Shown here one piece after another: positions 27,603 through 36,627 of a stretch of DNA of 64,000 nt. A model generated the notes under the pieces. It made no database searches. It saw only the letters and a list, made by a program, of their open reading frames with translations, and had not been told where the DNA came from. Both the position numbers and the translations under genes were made by a program. This DNA comes from Phycisphaerae bacterium (GTDB lineage: Bacteria > Planctomycetota > Phycisphaerae > UBA1845 > PWPN01), in the NCBI GenBank assembly GCA_018003015.1, contig JAGNEZ010000004.1, forward strand, positions 115,430-179,429, given 5' to 3'. How positions within the stretch are numbered: the first letter of the stretch is position 1; each line of letters opens with the position of its first letter.

Positions 27603-29090
27603 ATGAAACCGTTGACCTTGCAGGAAGTCGTCACCGCCATGGAGGGCACACCGGATCGGCCTGTTCCGGTGGGGAGCGTTTCGCGCGTGTCGATCGACTC
27701 GCGAGCGGTGGTCGCGGGTGATCTCTTCGTTGCGATCAAGGGCCTGCAGTATGACGGCCATGACTATGTTGGGCCGGCCTGTACCGCCGGGGCGATGGCG
27801 GCGGTGGTTCGTAACGACTACCTCGGTCCCAAACCCCGCGGGAGCGCTGCGGGCGCGAATCCCTCGGCCGGTCTGCTGATCCGGGTGGACAGCCCGGTCG
27901 CGGCGTTGGGAAGGCTGGCTCGCTACTATCGCCGGTCGGTGATCGGAGGATCGGTCAAGGTTGTGGCGGTGACCGGCAGCAACGGCAAGACCACGACCAA
28001 GGCCATGATCGGGCACGTCCTGTCGAGCAAGTGGCGGGGTCGGGCTGGCATCAAGAGCTTCAACAACGAGATCGGGGTGCCGCTTACGCTGTTGTCGACG
28101 GAGCCATCGGACACGTTCCTGGTCTGCGAGGTGGGGACCAACGCTCCTGGCGAGATTGCCGCGTTGGCTCGGCTGATCGAGCCGGAGATCGCGGTCATCA
28201 CGAACGTGGCGGAGGTTCACCTTCAAGGCCTGGGTACGATCGAAGGCGTGGCCCGTGAGAAGTTGTCGTTACTCAGCTACGTGCGCCCGGACGGATGTGC
28301 TGTCATCAATGCCGATCTGGAGGTTCTCCGGGCCATGGTGCTTCGCGAACGCCAGTACTCGGCGGTCAAGAAAGTGATGTTTGGCGAATGGCCGGAAGCG
28401 GAGCTGCGGCTGAGCGGCCTGCGGTCGGTTTCTGACGGCGGAGGCGGCTCCGGGGGAGCCCCTTGCGGGACGGAGTTCACGGTCAATGACCGTTTCAAGT
28501 ACCGGCTCAACGTGCCCGGTCGGCACAATGCTCACAATGCCCTGGCGGTGATCGGCGTAGCCCGGCGCTTTGGCATGGAAGACGAGGAGATCGCGGCCGC
28601 CCTGGCGACGTTCACGCTGCCCCCGATGCGGCTGCAGTACGAGCGGCTTGGCGGATTGACGCTGATCAACGACGGGTACAACGCCAATCCGGCGTCGATG
28701 GCCGCGGCCCTGAATGTGCTGCTGGAAGCCGGGGCGGCTGGCCGGCGGGTGTTTGTCGTCGGCGACATGCGGGAACTGGGCGCGGTCTCTGAACGGTGTC
28801 ATCGTGAGTTGGCGGATCGCATCGGGCAGTTGCCGATCGACCTGCTGATTGCGGTGGGCGAGAACGCCGAGCTGATGGCCAAGGGGGTCAAACGGGCCAG
28901 TGCCGGGCGGATTGAGACTCATGCCTATGCGACGACGGAAGCGGCCCGGCGCCGGCTGGTGGCGTTCCTTCGTCGCGACGACACCGTGTTGGTCAAAGGC
29001 TCGCGGGCTTTGGCGCTGGAGCGCCTGGTGGAAGCCATGGAGAAATGGGCTCAGCGCCCGACGGTGAAGGGCAAGGGTGCTGCTCGCTAG
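27603..29090 (+). CDS. murF: UDP-MurNAc-tripeptide-D-Ala-D-Ala ligase
   Basis: 495 residues. 'IDSRAVVAGDLFVAIKG' in the UDP-binding domain, ATP site 'VVAVTGSNGKTTTKAMI' near 116-132, 'SFNNEIGVPLTLL', 'VCEVGTNAPGEI', 'VPGRHNAHNALAVIG' and the C-terminal 'INDGYNANPASMAAAL'. It joins D-Ala-D-Ala (made by Ddl, also in this cluster) to the tripeptide. No clear Shine-Dalgarno precedes the ATG. Follows murE after 98 bases. Confidence 0.95.
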   Translation: MKPLTLQEVVTAMEGTPDRPVPVGSVSRVSIDSRAVVAGDLFVAIKGLQYDGHDYVGPACTAGAMAAVVRNDYLGPKPRGSAAGANPSAGLLIRVDSPVAALGRLARYYRRSVIGGSVKVVAVTGSNGKTTTKAMIGHVLSSKWRGRAGIKSFNNEIGVPLTLLSTEPSDTFLVCEVGTNAPGEIAALARLIEPEIAVITNVAEVHLQGLGTIEGVAREKLSLLSYVRPDGCAVINADLEVLRAMVLRERQYSAVKKVMFGEWPEAELRLSGLRSVSDGGGGSGGAPCGTEFTVNDRFKYRLNVPGRHNAHNALAVIGVARRFGMEDEEIAAALATFTLPPMRLQYERLGGLTLINDGYNANPASMAAALNVLLEAGAAGRRVFVVGDMRELGAVSERCHRELADRIGQLPIDLLIAVGENAELMAKGVKRASAGRIETHAYATTEAARRRLVAFLRRDDTVLVKGSRALALERLVEAMEKWAQRPTVKGKGAAR

Positions 29091-29113
29091 GGGCCTATGA
29101 GGGATACTGAGAC

Positions 29114-30268
29114 GTGCTCTACCATCTCGTAGACTGGCTCGTCAGGTCACACGGATACCCGCCGGGGCCGTATGCCTATAAGGACCCGCTGTTTCGTGGG
29201 ACCTGCGCCCTCATTCTGGCCTTTCTGGTCGTGGTGCTTGCCGCCCCAAAGGTGATTCGAATCCTGGTCCGCCACAAGATTGGCGATCGCACGGAGTTCG
29301 ATCACAAAGCGCTCAACGAGCTGGTTGGCCATAACAAGGAGAACACGCCGACGATGGGTGGAGTGCTCATCGTGGCCGCGATCCTGATTTCCCTGCTCCT
29401 TCTGGCCGACCTCATGAACTACTACGTGCGAATGGCCATTTTCTGCATGCTGTGGCTGGCCGCTTTGGGAGCGGTGGACGACTGGCTGAAGCTGACTGTT
29501 GGGCGGCGGAGCGGGTCGCGTGACGGGCTGAAGATGTACGAGAAGCTGCTTTTCCAGATTGCCCTGGCCGTCCTGCTGGGGACTTTCGTCTACCAGTACG
29601 GCCGCGAGAACATGGCCATTGCCACGGTGGTGGGCGACGAGCCGGTGGAGACCTATCGCATTTTCAACGTGCCCTTCTACAAGCAGGGCATTTTCCTGAA
29701 CACCACGGCGTTTCTCATCCTGACCGTCCTGGTGACTGCCGGAACCTCGAATGCGGTCAATCTCACGGACGGGATGGACGGACTGGCCGCCGGCTGCATG
29801 GCTTTGTGCAGTTTCGTCTTCATGATTTTTGCCTTTCTGGGCGGTGATCCGCTGAAGGCCAGCAGCCTACTATTCCCTTACATTCCGAAGACAGCCGAAC
29901 TGGCGGTGCTCTGTGGAGCGATGGTTGGAGCGTGTCTGGGTTTCATGTGGTACAACGGGTTCCCGGCCCAGGTGTTCATGGGTGACACCGGCTCCTTGGC
30001 ACTGGGTGGGCTGATTGGCTACGTCGCGATTGTCATCCGGCAGGAGCTGATGCTGCTCATCGTGGGCGGGGTATTCGTGATCGAGGCGTGTTCGGTGTTG
30101 TTGCAGGTGGGCTCCTACAAGCTGACCGGCAAGCGGATCTTCCGGGTCGCTCCGATTCATCACCATTTTCACCTGGGTGGCTGGACGGAGACCCAGGTCG
30201 TGATGCGTTTCTGGCTGATGGCGGCGGTATTTGCGGCCTTGGCCCTGGCTACGATCAAGCTGAGATGA
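29114..30268 (+). CDS. mraY: Phospho-MurNAc-pentapeptide translocase MraY
   Basis: 384 residues, GTG start, about ten hydrophobic segments. Diagnostic motifs: 'KENTPTMGGVLI' (residues 75-86), 'LGAVDDWLKL' (the Asp-Asp pair), 'NAVNLTDGMDGLAAG' (catalytic Asp region), 'FPAQVFMGDTGSLALGG' and 'APIHHHFHLGGWTE' near the C-terminus. It transfers phospho-MurNAc-pentapeptide to undecaprenyl phosphate to make lipid I in the inner membrane. In most clusters murD follows; here ftsW follows directly. Confidence 0.96.
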   Translation: MLYHLVDWLVRSHGYPPGPYAYKDPLFRGTCALILAFLVVVLAAPKVIRILVRHKIGDRTEFDHKALNELVGHNKENTPTMGGVLIVAAILISLLLLADLMNYYVRMAIFCMLWLAALGAVDDWLKLTVGRRSGSRDGLKMYEKLLFQIALAVLLGTFVYQYGRENMAIATVVGDEPVETYRIFNVPFYKQGIFLNTTAFLILTVLVTAGTSNAVNLTDGMDGLAAGCMALCSFVFMIFAFLGGDPLKASSLLFPYIPKTAELAVLCGAMVGACLGFMWYNGFPAQVFMGDTGSLALGGLIGYVAIVIRQELMLLIVGGVFVIEACSVLLQVGSYKLTGKRIFRVAPIHHHFHLGGWTETQVVMRFWLMAAVFAALALATIKLR

Positions 30269-30303
30269 CGAGGTGATGGGGCAAGGGTGAAGAGTAGAAG
30301 GTC

Positions 30304-31518
30304 ATGAGTGACGTTTTGCGGATCGACATGATGGACGCGAGCGGGATGATGATCGAGGGGCAGTCGCAGGCCGAGGGTATGGCCCGAGGCCGGGCGGTGT
30401 CAATCGCGATTGTCTCCGTGGCCGTGGGACTCATGGCCATCGGCGCGGTGATGACGTTTTCGGCCGCGTCGGGCGGTGATCGGACGCTGATCGGATGGCC
30501 GTTCTGGAAATACCCGGCGCTCCGCCAAGTGGTCTTTCTCCTGGGTGCCCTGGTGGCCCTGCTGGTTACCACGATGATCCCCTATCGTCTGTGGTGTCGA
30601 CGGAACGGTTGGCCGACGATCATCCTTTTGGGTTTGGGGTTGGCGACATCGGTTCTGGTGCTCGTGCCGGGGATCGGGCAGGAAGTCAACAACGCACGAC
30701 GGTGGATTCGTCTCGGACCGGAGAGCCTGGGCTTGCAGATCCAGCCGTCCGAGATTGTCAAGATGGCACTGCCGCTGTTCCTGGCGTTCTGGATCACGCA
30801 GAAAGCCCAGATCCGTCTGTTCTGGAGCGGTTTTCTGCCGGCGGTGGTGGCCATTGGTCTGAGTGTCGGTGCGGTCGGGGTCGAGGACTTTGGGACGGCC
30901 GCTCTGCTCGCGGTAGTTGGAGGGGCGATGCTCCTGGTAGGCGGGGCCAAGTGGAGCCACATGCTGTTCCTGGTGCTGCCGGCGGTTCCCGCGTTCGGTT
31001 ATCTTCTTCTCAGCAGGGCCCACCGGATGGACCGGTTAGTCATGTTCCTGGACATCTGGCGTGATCCGGAAGGCAAGGGCTATCAGGCGATCCAGTCTCT
31101 GTGCACGATCTCCAGCGGCGGCTGGTGGGGTCGTGGGCTTGGTGCCGGCTTCGTCAAGGGGTATCTGCCGGCGGCTCGGACCGACTTCATCTTTGCCGTG
31201 ATCTGCGAGGAGCTTGGCATCGTCGGGGCCATCGCGGTCATTGGTTTGCTGATTGCCCTGCTATGGAATGGGCGAACCGTCTTTGTGCGGTGCGGCGATC
31301 CGTTCGGCCGCCTGTTGGCCTTTGGCATTACGCTGGCGCTGGGTGTCCAGAGCGCGATCAACGTTGCGGTGGTGACGGTTTCGGTGCCGACCAAGGGGAT
31401 CGCCTTGCCGCTGGTGTCGGCTGGCGGGTCAGGGGCCATCATTCTGGGGGCCCTGGTGGGGATCCTGGCCAGCATTCCTCGTTCGTGTCCTTCCATGCCC
31501 GAACTCGAGCAAGAGTAG
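30304..31518 (+). CDS. ftsW: Septal peptidoglycan glycosyltransferase FtsW (SEDS family)
   Basis: 404 residues with about ten membrane segments. SEDS features: 'NNARRWIRLGPESLGLQIQPSEI' (the loop before TM5), 'VEDFGTAALL' (conserved acidic residue of the active site), 'TISSGGWWGRGLGAGFVKGYLPAARTDFIFAVICEELG' and the late 'PTKGIALPLVSAGGSG'. FtsW polymerises glycan from lipid II and pairs with the FtsI-like PBP upstream. RodA would be the alternative, but the dcw context favours FtsW. Only 3 bases separate it from murG. Confidence 0.94.
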   Translation: MSDVLRIDMMDASGMMIEGQSQAEGMARGRAVSIAIVSVAVGLMAIGAVMTFSAASGGDRTLIGWPFWKYPALRQVVFLLGALVALLVTTMIPYRLWCRRNGWPTIILLGLGLATSVLVLVPGIGQEVNNARRWIRLGPESLGLQIQPSEIVKMALPLFLAFWITQKAQIRLFWSGFLPAVVAIGLSVGAVGVEDFGTAALLAVVGGAMLLVGGAKWSHMLFLVLPAVPAFGYLLLSRAHRMDRLVMFLDIWRDPEGKGYQAIQSLCTISSGGWWGRGLGAGFVKGYLPAARTDFIFAVICEELGIVGAIAVIGLLIALLWNGRTVFVRCGDPFGRLLAFGITLALGVQSAINVAVVTVSVPTKGIALPLVSAGGSGAIILGALVGILASIPRSCPSMPELEQE

Positions 31519-31521
31519 GCT

Positions 31522-32670
31522 ATGTCACCATCACCCTGGTTTGTTTTTGCCGGCGGAGGCACGGGCGGGCACCTGTTCCCCGCCCTGGCGGTGGTGGATG
31601 CTCTGCGGGCTCTGGGCAATCCTGTGGATGTGTCGTTCTTCTGCACCGAACGGCCGATCGATGGTGAACTTCTGGGGGCGGCCGGGATCGATGCTGTGCC
31701 GCAGAGTGTGCGGCCGCTGGCGACGCGGCCCTGGCACTGGCCTGGTTTTCTTCTTCACTGGTGGCGATCGGTCGGGTTATGTCGGGACCGGTTTCAGAGG
31801 CGGCGGCCGGCGGCGGTGGTGGGTGCTGGCGGTTACGCGTCTGGGCCACCGGTTCATGCCGCCCTGGGACTGGGGGTGCCGACCTTTCTGCTCAACCCGG
31901 ATGCCGTTCCGGGCCGGGCCAATCAGCATCTGGCCCGGAAGGGCCGTCTGCGGGGGATTTTCGCCCAGTGGGAGGTGACTCGGGGGCATCTTCCCGCCCA
32001 GGCTCCGGTTTGCGTCACGGGTTGTCCGGTCCGGCCGATGTTTCGCCCGCAAGTCGAGCCGGACAGGGCCCTGGTGTGGCGGTCATTTGGCCTGGAGCCG
32101 GGACTGAAGACGCTGCTGGTGACCGGGGCCTCGCAGGGTGCCCGCACGGTGAATGATGCCGTGCTCCGGGTGATGAGCGGGCTGGAGCTCGCTGGCTGGC
32201 AGGTGCTGCATCTGGCGGGTGCGGCCGATGCCGAGCGGGTGGGCCAGGCGTACGGATCGGATGGGGTGTTTGCCGCGGGGCGGCGTGTGCCGGTCAAGGT
32301 GTTGCCCTTCACTGACCGCATGGGCGAGGCCATGCTCAGTTGTGATCTGGTCATTTCCCGAGCCGGGGCGTCGACGTTGGCGGAGATCCTTGCGGCCGGC
32401 AAGCCGTCCATCCTGATGCCCTATCCGTTTCATCGCGATGAGCACCAGGTGCACAATGCCCGGGTGTTGGTGGATGCGGGTGCTGCGGTTCTAGTGCGCG
32501 ACGCGAAGGAAGCCGGCGCGAACGCCGAGCGGCTTTCCCCGGTGCTCCGGCCGCTGCTGCGGGACGATGCGAAGCGAGCGCAAATGGGTCGAGCGGCGCG
32601 GCTTCTGGATCGCCCGGATTCGGCCGTGTGCATTGCTCGTCAACTGGTTAATCAGCCTCAAGGATTTTGA
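31522..32670 (+). CDS. murG: Lipid II synthase (UDP-GlcNAc:lipid I transferase) MurG
   Basis: 382 residues, GT-B fold. N-terminal 'FAGGGTGGHLFPALAV' (glycine loop), 'VVGAGGYASGPPVHAAL', then the C-terminal 'LVTGASQGARTVNDAV', 'LPFTDRMGEAMLSCDLVISRAGASTLAEILAAGKPSILMPYPF' and 'DEHQVHNARVL', the UDP-GlcNAc site. It adds GlcNAc to lipid I on the inner face of the membrane. A 340-base gap with its own promoter follows before murC. Confidence 0.95.
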   Translation: MSPSPWFVFAGGGTGGHLFPALAVVDALRALGNPVDVSFFCTERPIDGELLGAAGIDAVPQSVRPLATRPWHWPGFLLHWWRSVGLCRDRFQRRRPAAVVGAGGYASGPPVHAALGLGVPTFLLNPDAVPGRANQHLARKGRLRGIFAQWEVTRGHLPAQAPVCVTGCPVRPMFRPQVEPDRALVWRSFGLEPGLKTLLVTGASQGARTVNDAVLRVMSGLELAGWQVLHLAGAADAERVGQAYGSDGVFAAGRRVPVKVLPFTDRMGEAMLSCDLVISRAGASTLAEILAAGKPSILMPYPFHRDEHQVHNARVLVDAGAAVLVRDAKEAGANAERLSPVLRPLLRDDAKRAQMGRAARLLDRPDSAVCIARQLVNQPQGF

Positions 32671-33010
32671 AACCGACGCCCGATATGATATTCGGCGAGG
32701 TATTGGTTTAGAGCGGGTTTCCGGCTCCAGCGATCGTGACTCGGGACGGGAATCGGTCGCATTTTCCCCTTGGAACCTGATCCGCTACTCAGTAGAATGG
32801 TGCATCGAATCCGCCGCGGGATTGCGGCGGCGAGAGCTCACCGGATCGTCCAAGTGCGCGCGGGTCATTGGCGCTCCCGCGCACGGCCGGATGAACAGCG
32901 GCGGCGGTCGGTTCCCCAAGGTGTCTGACTCACAACGCGAGGGGGGCTTGCCTACGCGGCTCACGTTCGGCAGCGAGGGTATCTGTTCAATCTAGAGGAA
33001 GGATGTGGCT
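32671..33010 (+). other. murG-murC spacer with promoter and two hairpins
   Basis: The only long break in the second half of the dcw cluster. It holds a candidate promoter (32770-32798), then CCGCCGC/GCGGCGG (32811-32817 with 32824-32830) and a GC-rich stem 32854-32864 with 32876-32884 that has a 2-base bulge. No gene is supported in it. Confidence 0.55.
32770..32798 (+). promoter_or_regulatory. Candidate promoter for murC-murB-ddl-ftsQ
   Basis: TTGGAA (32770-32775), 17-base spacer, TAGAAT (32793-32798). The leader to murC would be about 205 bases and contains the two hairpins listed for this spacer. This would let the second half of the cluster be expressed separately. Confidence 0.5.
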
Positions 33011-34516
33011 ATGGCCCAAGGCGCACGGACGCGCCGGTTGTCCGGCCGTGATACATCGACGGTGCCCGCCTATCCGCCGGTCGGTCCGGAACCGAAGGTG
33101 GTATTTACTGGCATTCCCAAGAGCCTGGTCGCCGGCATGCGTGTGCACATGGTCGGGATTGGGGGCTGCGGAATGCGCGGAGCGGCCGCAGTGCTCCTTC
33201 GTCGAGGTGTTCACGTGTCGGGGTCGGATCGTTCGGTCTCGGCTGAGCTGACCGGTCTGATGGAGAGCGGGGCCTCTGTCCAGATTGGGCAGGCCAAGGA
33301 GCATGTGCCCGACGCATGCGACCTGGTTGTCCGGTCGGCCGCGGTTCGCGATGACAACCCGGAGGTGCTCGCCGCTCGCGAGCGCCAGTGCCCGGTCATC
33401 AAGTACTCTCAGCTCCTGGGCCTGCTCATGGCTGACCGGATGGGGGTCGCGATCGCCGGCACGCACGGCAAGAGCACGACCACGGCCATGACCGCCTTCG
33501 TGCTTCGTCAAGCGGGGCTTGATCCCTCGTTTGTGATTGGGGCCAATGTGGAGCAGTTGGGTGGCGGCTCGGGTGTCGGTGACGGTCGCCACTTCGTGGT
33601 CGAGGCCTGTGAGTTCGACCGTTCATATTTGAATCTCAAGCCGCGGATCGCGGCGATCCTCAACGTCGAGGAAGATCATCTCGACTACTACAAGAACCTG
33701 GACGAGATCGTGGCCTCGTTTCACGATTTCGCCATGCTGGTACCGGACGACGGGTTGGTGATCGTGAACGGCGGGCATCGGGACGCCCTCAAGGCGGTGG
33801 TAGGAATCGCGGCGAAGGTTGAGACCTTTGGCTTCGAGGGGCGGCTGAACTGGAAAGCCGAGATCCTCGGTTCGCAGCGAGGCTGTTTCCAGTTCCGCGT
33901 GTTGCGCGACGGTCGTCCGCTCACCGTGGTCCAGCTGGCCATTCCCGGGCAGCACAACGTGGCCAACGCCCTGGCGGTCATGGCCATATGCATTCATGCG
34001 GGGGTCGAGCCGGAGACAATTGCCAAGGGTCTGGCCGGCTTTCACGGCGCGTCCCGCCGTCTGACCTGGCGAGGCTGTGTCGATGACGTCAACGTGGTTG
34101 ACGATTACGCTCACCATCCGACGGAACTGCAGGTGACGATCAAGGCGGCCCGCGAGTATTACAGTCCCCGCAAGCTGTACGTGGTGTTCCAGCCGCATCA
34201 GCATTCGCGGACGCGTTTTCTGCTCAACGATTTCGCCCGCAGCTTTGGGGCCGCGGACGTGGTCGTGGTGCCCGACATCTACTTCGTTCGGGACAGCGAG
34301 AAGGAGCGTGATCTGATTGACGCCAAGGATCTGGTTGAGCGGATTCGCTCGAATGGTGGAGACGCCCGGTACGAACCGGGCTTCGAGAGGATTGTTGCCC
34401 GGCTGTGCGCCGAGGTTCAGAGCGGGGATCTGGTTATCACCATGGGGGCGGGAGACGTGTGGCAGGTGGCGGACGGACTGCTGAAGTGCCTCGCGGCGAC
34501 GCGGGGACGGAAGTGA
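33011..34516 (+). CDS. murC: UDP-MurNAc-L-alanine ligase
   Basis: 501 residues from the ATG at 33011, with GAGGAAGGA 7 bases upstream (GTG 33005 is also possible). 'RVHMVGIGGCGMRGAAAVL' (UDP-binding, 44-62), ATP site 'IAGTHGKSTTTAM' (148-160), 'VEEDHLDYYKNLDEI', 'VDDYAHHPTELQVTI' and 'YVVFQPHQHSRTRFL', all typical of MurC. It adds L-Ala to UDP-MurNAc. An N-terminal extension of about 40 Pro/Arg-rich residues precedes the fold. First gene after the internal promoter. Confidence 0.96.
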   Translation: MAQGARTRRLSGRDTSTVPAYPPVGPEPKVVFTGIPKSLVAGMRVHMVGIGGCGMRGAAAVLLRRGVHVSGSDRSVSAELTGLMESGASVQIGQAKEHVPDACDLVVRSAAVRDDNPEVLAARERQCPVIKYSQLLGLLMADRMGVAIAGTHGKSTTTAMTAFVLRQAGLDPSFVIGANVEQLGGGSGVGDGRHFVVEACEFDRSYLNLKPRIAAILNVEEDHLDYYKNLDEIVASFHDFAMLVPDDGLVIVNGGHRDALKAVVGIAAKVETFGFEGRLNWKAEILGSQRGCFQFRVLRDGRPLTVVQLAIPGQHNVANALAVMAICIHAGVEPETIAKGLAGFHGASRRLTWRGCVDDVNVVDDYAHHPTELQVTIKAAREYYSPRKLYVVFQPHQHSRTRFLLNDFARSFGAADVVVVPDIYFVRDSEKERDLIDAKDLVERIRSNGGDARYEPGFERIVARLCAEVQSGDLVITMGAGDVWQVADGLLKCLAATRGRK

Positions 34517-34559
34517 GGACAGCGGGACAGACCGATCGGGCCGACTGAAAGCGAACGCC

Positions 34560-35501
34560 ATGGACCACCGTTGGTCGGACATGTCCGAGATCATTGCCGA
34601 GCAGGAGCCGCTGGCCCTGCACACGACCTTTGGTCTGGGTGGGCCGGCGCGCTGGCTGGCCGCGCCTCGATCGGTTGAGGAGGCCGGGCGGCTCGTAGAT
34701 CGCTGTCGCGAAGAGGACATCCGTCTCTACGTACTCGGTTTGGGTGCCAACCTGCTGGTCTGTGACGACGGGGTTGACGGCTTGGTTCTTCGGCTCAACC
34801 ACCACGCTTTCCGTCAGGTCGAATGGCCGCCGCTGGACGGCTTGCGGGGTTCGAAAGTGGCGGTGACCGCTGGAGCGGGTGCGGACATGCACCGTTTTGT
34901 GCTCGAATCGGTTCGGCGGGGTCTGGCGGGGCTGGAAGGGCTGGCGGGCATTCCTGGCACGCTGGGTGGCATCGTTCGGATGAACGCCGGAGGGCGTTGG
35001 GGTCAGATCGCGGACGTGGTTCGCGAGGTGACGGTGGTGGACGAGGGGGGGCGAAGCCGGCGGCTGACCTCGGAGGAGGTGGGTTTCAGCTACCGCAGTA
35101 GCCGCCTGGGCAAAGCGGTGGTCTGCGAGGTGAAGCTGGAACTGACGATGGATGATCCCGCCCAGGTCCGTCGGCGGTTCATGGACATCTGGTCTCAGAA
35201 AAGCCACGTTCAGCCGTTGGGGCAGCCCAGCGCGGGGTGCGTGTTCAAGAATCCGCCGGGCCACAGTGCCGGAAGGCTCATCGAGCAGGCCGGCCTCAAG
35301 GGTCATTCGATCGGCGGAGCCCACGTTTCGAACGTACATGCGAATTTCATTGTTGCCCAGGAGGGTGCGACCGCGGGTGACGTGTTTGCCCTGATCGGCC
35401 TGATTCAGGGCGAGGTCGCCCGGCGTTTCGCGATCGAACTGGAATTGGAAGTCAAGGTTTGGGGCCGGCGCCGCGCCCGGAGTCTGGAGTCGGTGGCGTA
35501 G
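34560..35501 (+). CDS. murB: UDP-N-acetylenolpyruvoylglucosamine reductase
   Basis: 313 residues. FAD-binding 'LHTTFGLGGPARWLAAP' and 'LGLGANLLVCDDGVDGLVLRL', then 'GLEGLAGIPGTLGGIVRMNAG', 'GFSYRSSRLG' (active-site Tyr-Arg), 'PSAGCVFKNPPGHSAGRLI' and 'HVSNVHANFIVA'. It reduces enolpyruvyl-UDP-GlcNAc to UDP-MurNAc with NADPH. It is the short (type II) form. In the catalytic loop the residue that is Ser in many enzymes is Cys here (AGCVFKNP), which could still act as proton donor. Confidence 0.95.
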   Translation: MDHRWSDMSEIIAEQEPLALHTTFGLGGPARWLAAPRSVEEAGRLVDRCREEDIRLYVLGLGANLLVCDDGVDGLVLRLNHHAFRQVEWPPLDGLRGSKVAVTAGAGADMHRFVLESVRRGLAGLEGLAGIPGTLGGIVRMNAGGRWGQIADVVREVTVVDEGGRSRRLTSEEVGFSYRSSRLGKAVVCEVKLELTMDDPAQVRRRFMDIWSQKSHVQPLGQPSAGCVFKNPPGHSAGRLIEQAGLKGHSIGGAHVSNVHANFIVAQEGATAGDVFALIGLIQGEVARRFAIELELEVKVWGRRRARSLESVA

Positions 35502-35546
35502 CTGGACTCTGCAGGTCGAGGCCTGGTTTTTCACAGGAGCGACGCG

Positions 35547-36590
35547 ATGACCCGCCTGGCGGATCAAGCGGCATCACGAATGGCCATGAGCAACGTATCG
35601 GCGCGACAGGCCGCCACGAAGCTGCCTCTCCGCGAGCTTGCCGCCCCGCCGCGCTTTCCGGAAGTACCCATCGTTGCCCGGAAGCTGAAGATCACGGTTC
35701 TGTCGGGCGGACCCAGCTCGGAGCGGCAGGTCAGTCTGAAGAGTGGGCGGGCCGTGGCCACCGCCCTCCAATCGCTGAGCCACGACGTGACCTTGGCCGA
35801 CATTGATCCGGACCACCTCGAGGCCCTGGACGTGCCTGTGGACATGGTGTTTATTGCCTTGCATGGCAGTTTTGGCGAGGACGGCCAGCTCCAGCGGATC
35901 CTCGATGACCGCGGGATCACCTACTGCGGTTCCGGGGCGGCGTCGTCGCGGCTGGCGATGAACAAGGTAGCCGCCAAGGCCCAGTTCATTCGCGCCGGCG
36001 TGCCGACCCCGCGTTTCGACGTGGTCCGTCCGGATCGGGTTGACCGGGTCCTCGGGCACTGGTCCGCCCCGGTGGTGCTCAAGCCGATTGCCGAGGGCAG
36101 CAGCGTCGACTGTGAGCTGGTTCGTGACTGCAAGGACCTCCGGGCGGCGCTGGTCCGCCTGGCGGGGCGATACGGTCAGTGTCTGGTCGAGGAGTACGTC
36201 CGGGGGCCGGAGCTGACCGTGGGCGTGCTGGGGGACGAAGCTCTGCCGCCGATCCAGATTCGCACCAAGCGGGAGTTATATGATTATCAGGCCAAGTATC
36301 TCGACAACGATACCGAGTATCTGTTCGACATCGACTTACCGCCCGACGTGCTCGAGAGCGTTTGCGCCCTGAGCGTCAGGGCTCACCGGTCGCTGGGATG
36401 CCGCGATTTCTCCCGCGTGGACTGGATGATAGACGCCCGGACGCACCGGCCCTATGCTCTGGAAGTCAACACCATTCCCGGCTTCACCGACCACTCACTG
36501 CTGCCCAAGGCAGCCGCTCGCGCCGGCCTGAGCTTCGCGGGGCTTTGCCAGCGGATTGTCGAATTGACCTGCCGGCGCATGGGAGGGTAG
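35547..36590 (+). CDS. ddl: D-alanine-D-alanine ligase
   Basis: 347 residues with AGGAG 7 bases before the ATG. ATP-grasp enzyme: 'VLSGGPSSERQVSLKSG' at the start of the fold (about residue 51), 'FIALHGSFGEDGQLQ', 'MNKVAAKAQFIRAGVPTP', 'VLKPIAEGSSVD', 'CLVEEYVRGPELTVGVL' and 'FSRVDWMIDARTHRPYALEVNTIPGFTDHSLLPKAA' with the metal-binding Glu/Asn. It makes the dipeptide used by MurF. About 45 N-terminal residues precede the usual start of the fold. Confidence 0.95.
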   Translation: MTRLADQAASRMAMSNVSARQAATKLPLRELAAPPRFPEVPIVARKLKITVLSGGPSSERQVSLKSGRAVATALQSLSHDVTLADIDPDHLEALDVPVDMVFIALHGSFGEDGQLQRILDDRGITYCGSGAASSRLAMNKVAAKAQFIRAGVPTPRFDVVRPDRVDRVLGHWSAPVVLKPIAEGSSVDCELVRDCKDLRAALVRLAGRYGQCLVEEYVRGPELTVGVLGDEALPPIQIRTKRELYDYQAKYLDNDTEYLFDIDLPPDVLESVCALSVRAHRSLGCRDFSRVDWMIDARTHRPYALEVNTIPGFTDHSLLPKAAARAGLSFAGLCQRIVELTCRRMGG

Positions 36591-36627
36591 AATCGGATCG
36601 CGGTCCGCATGGGAACGCGTGATACCT

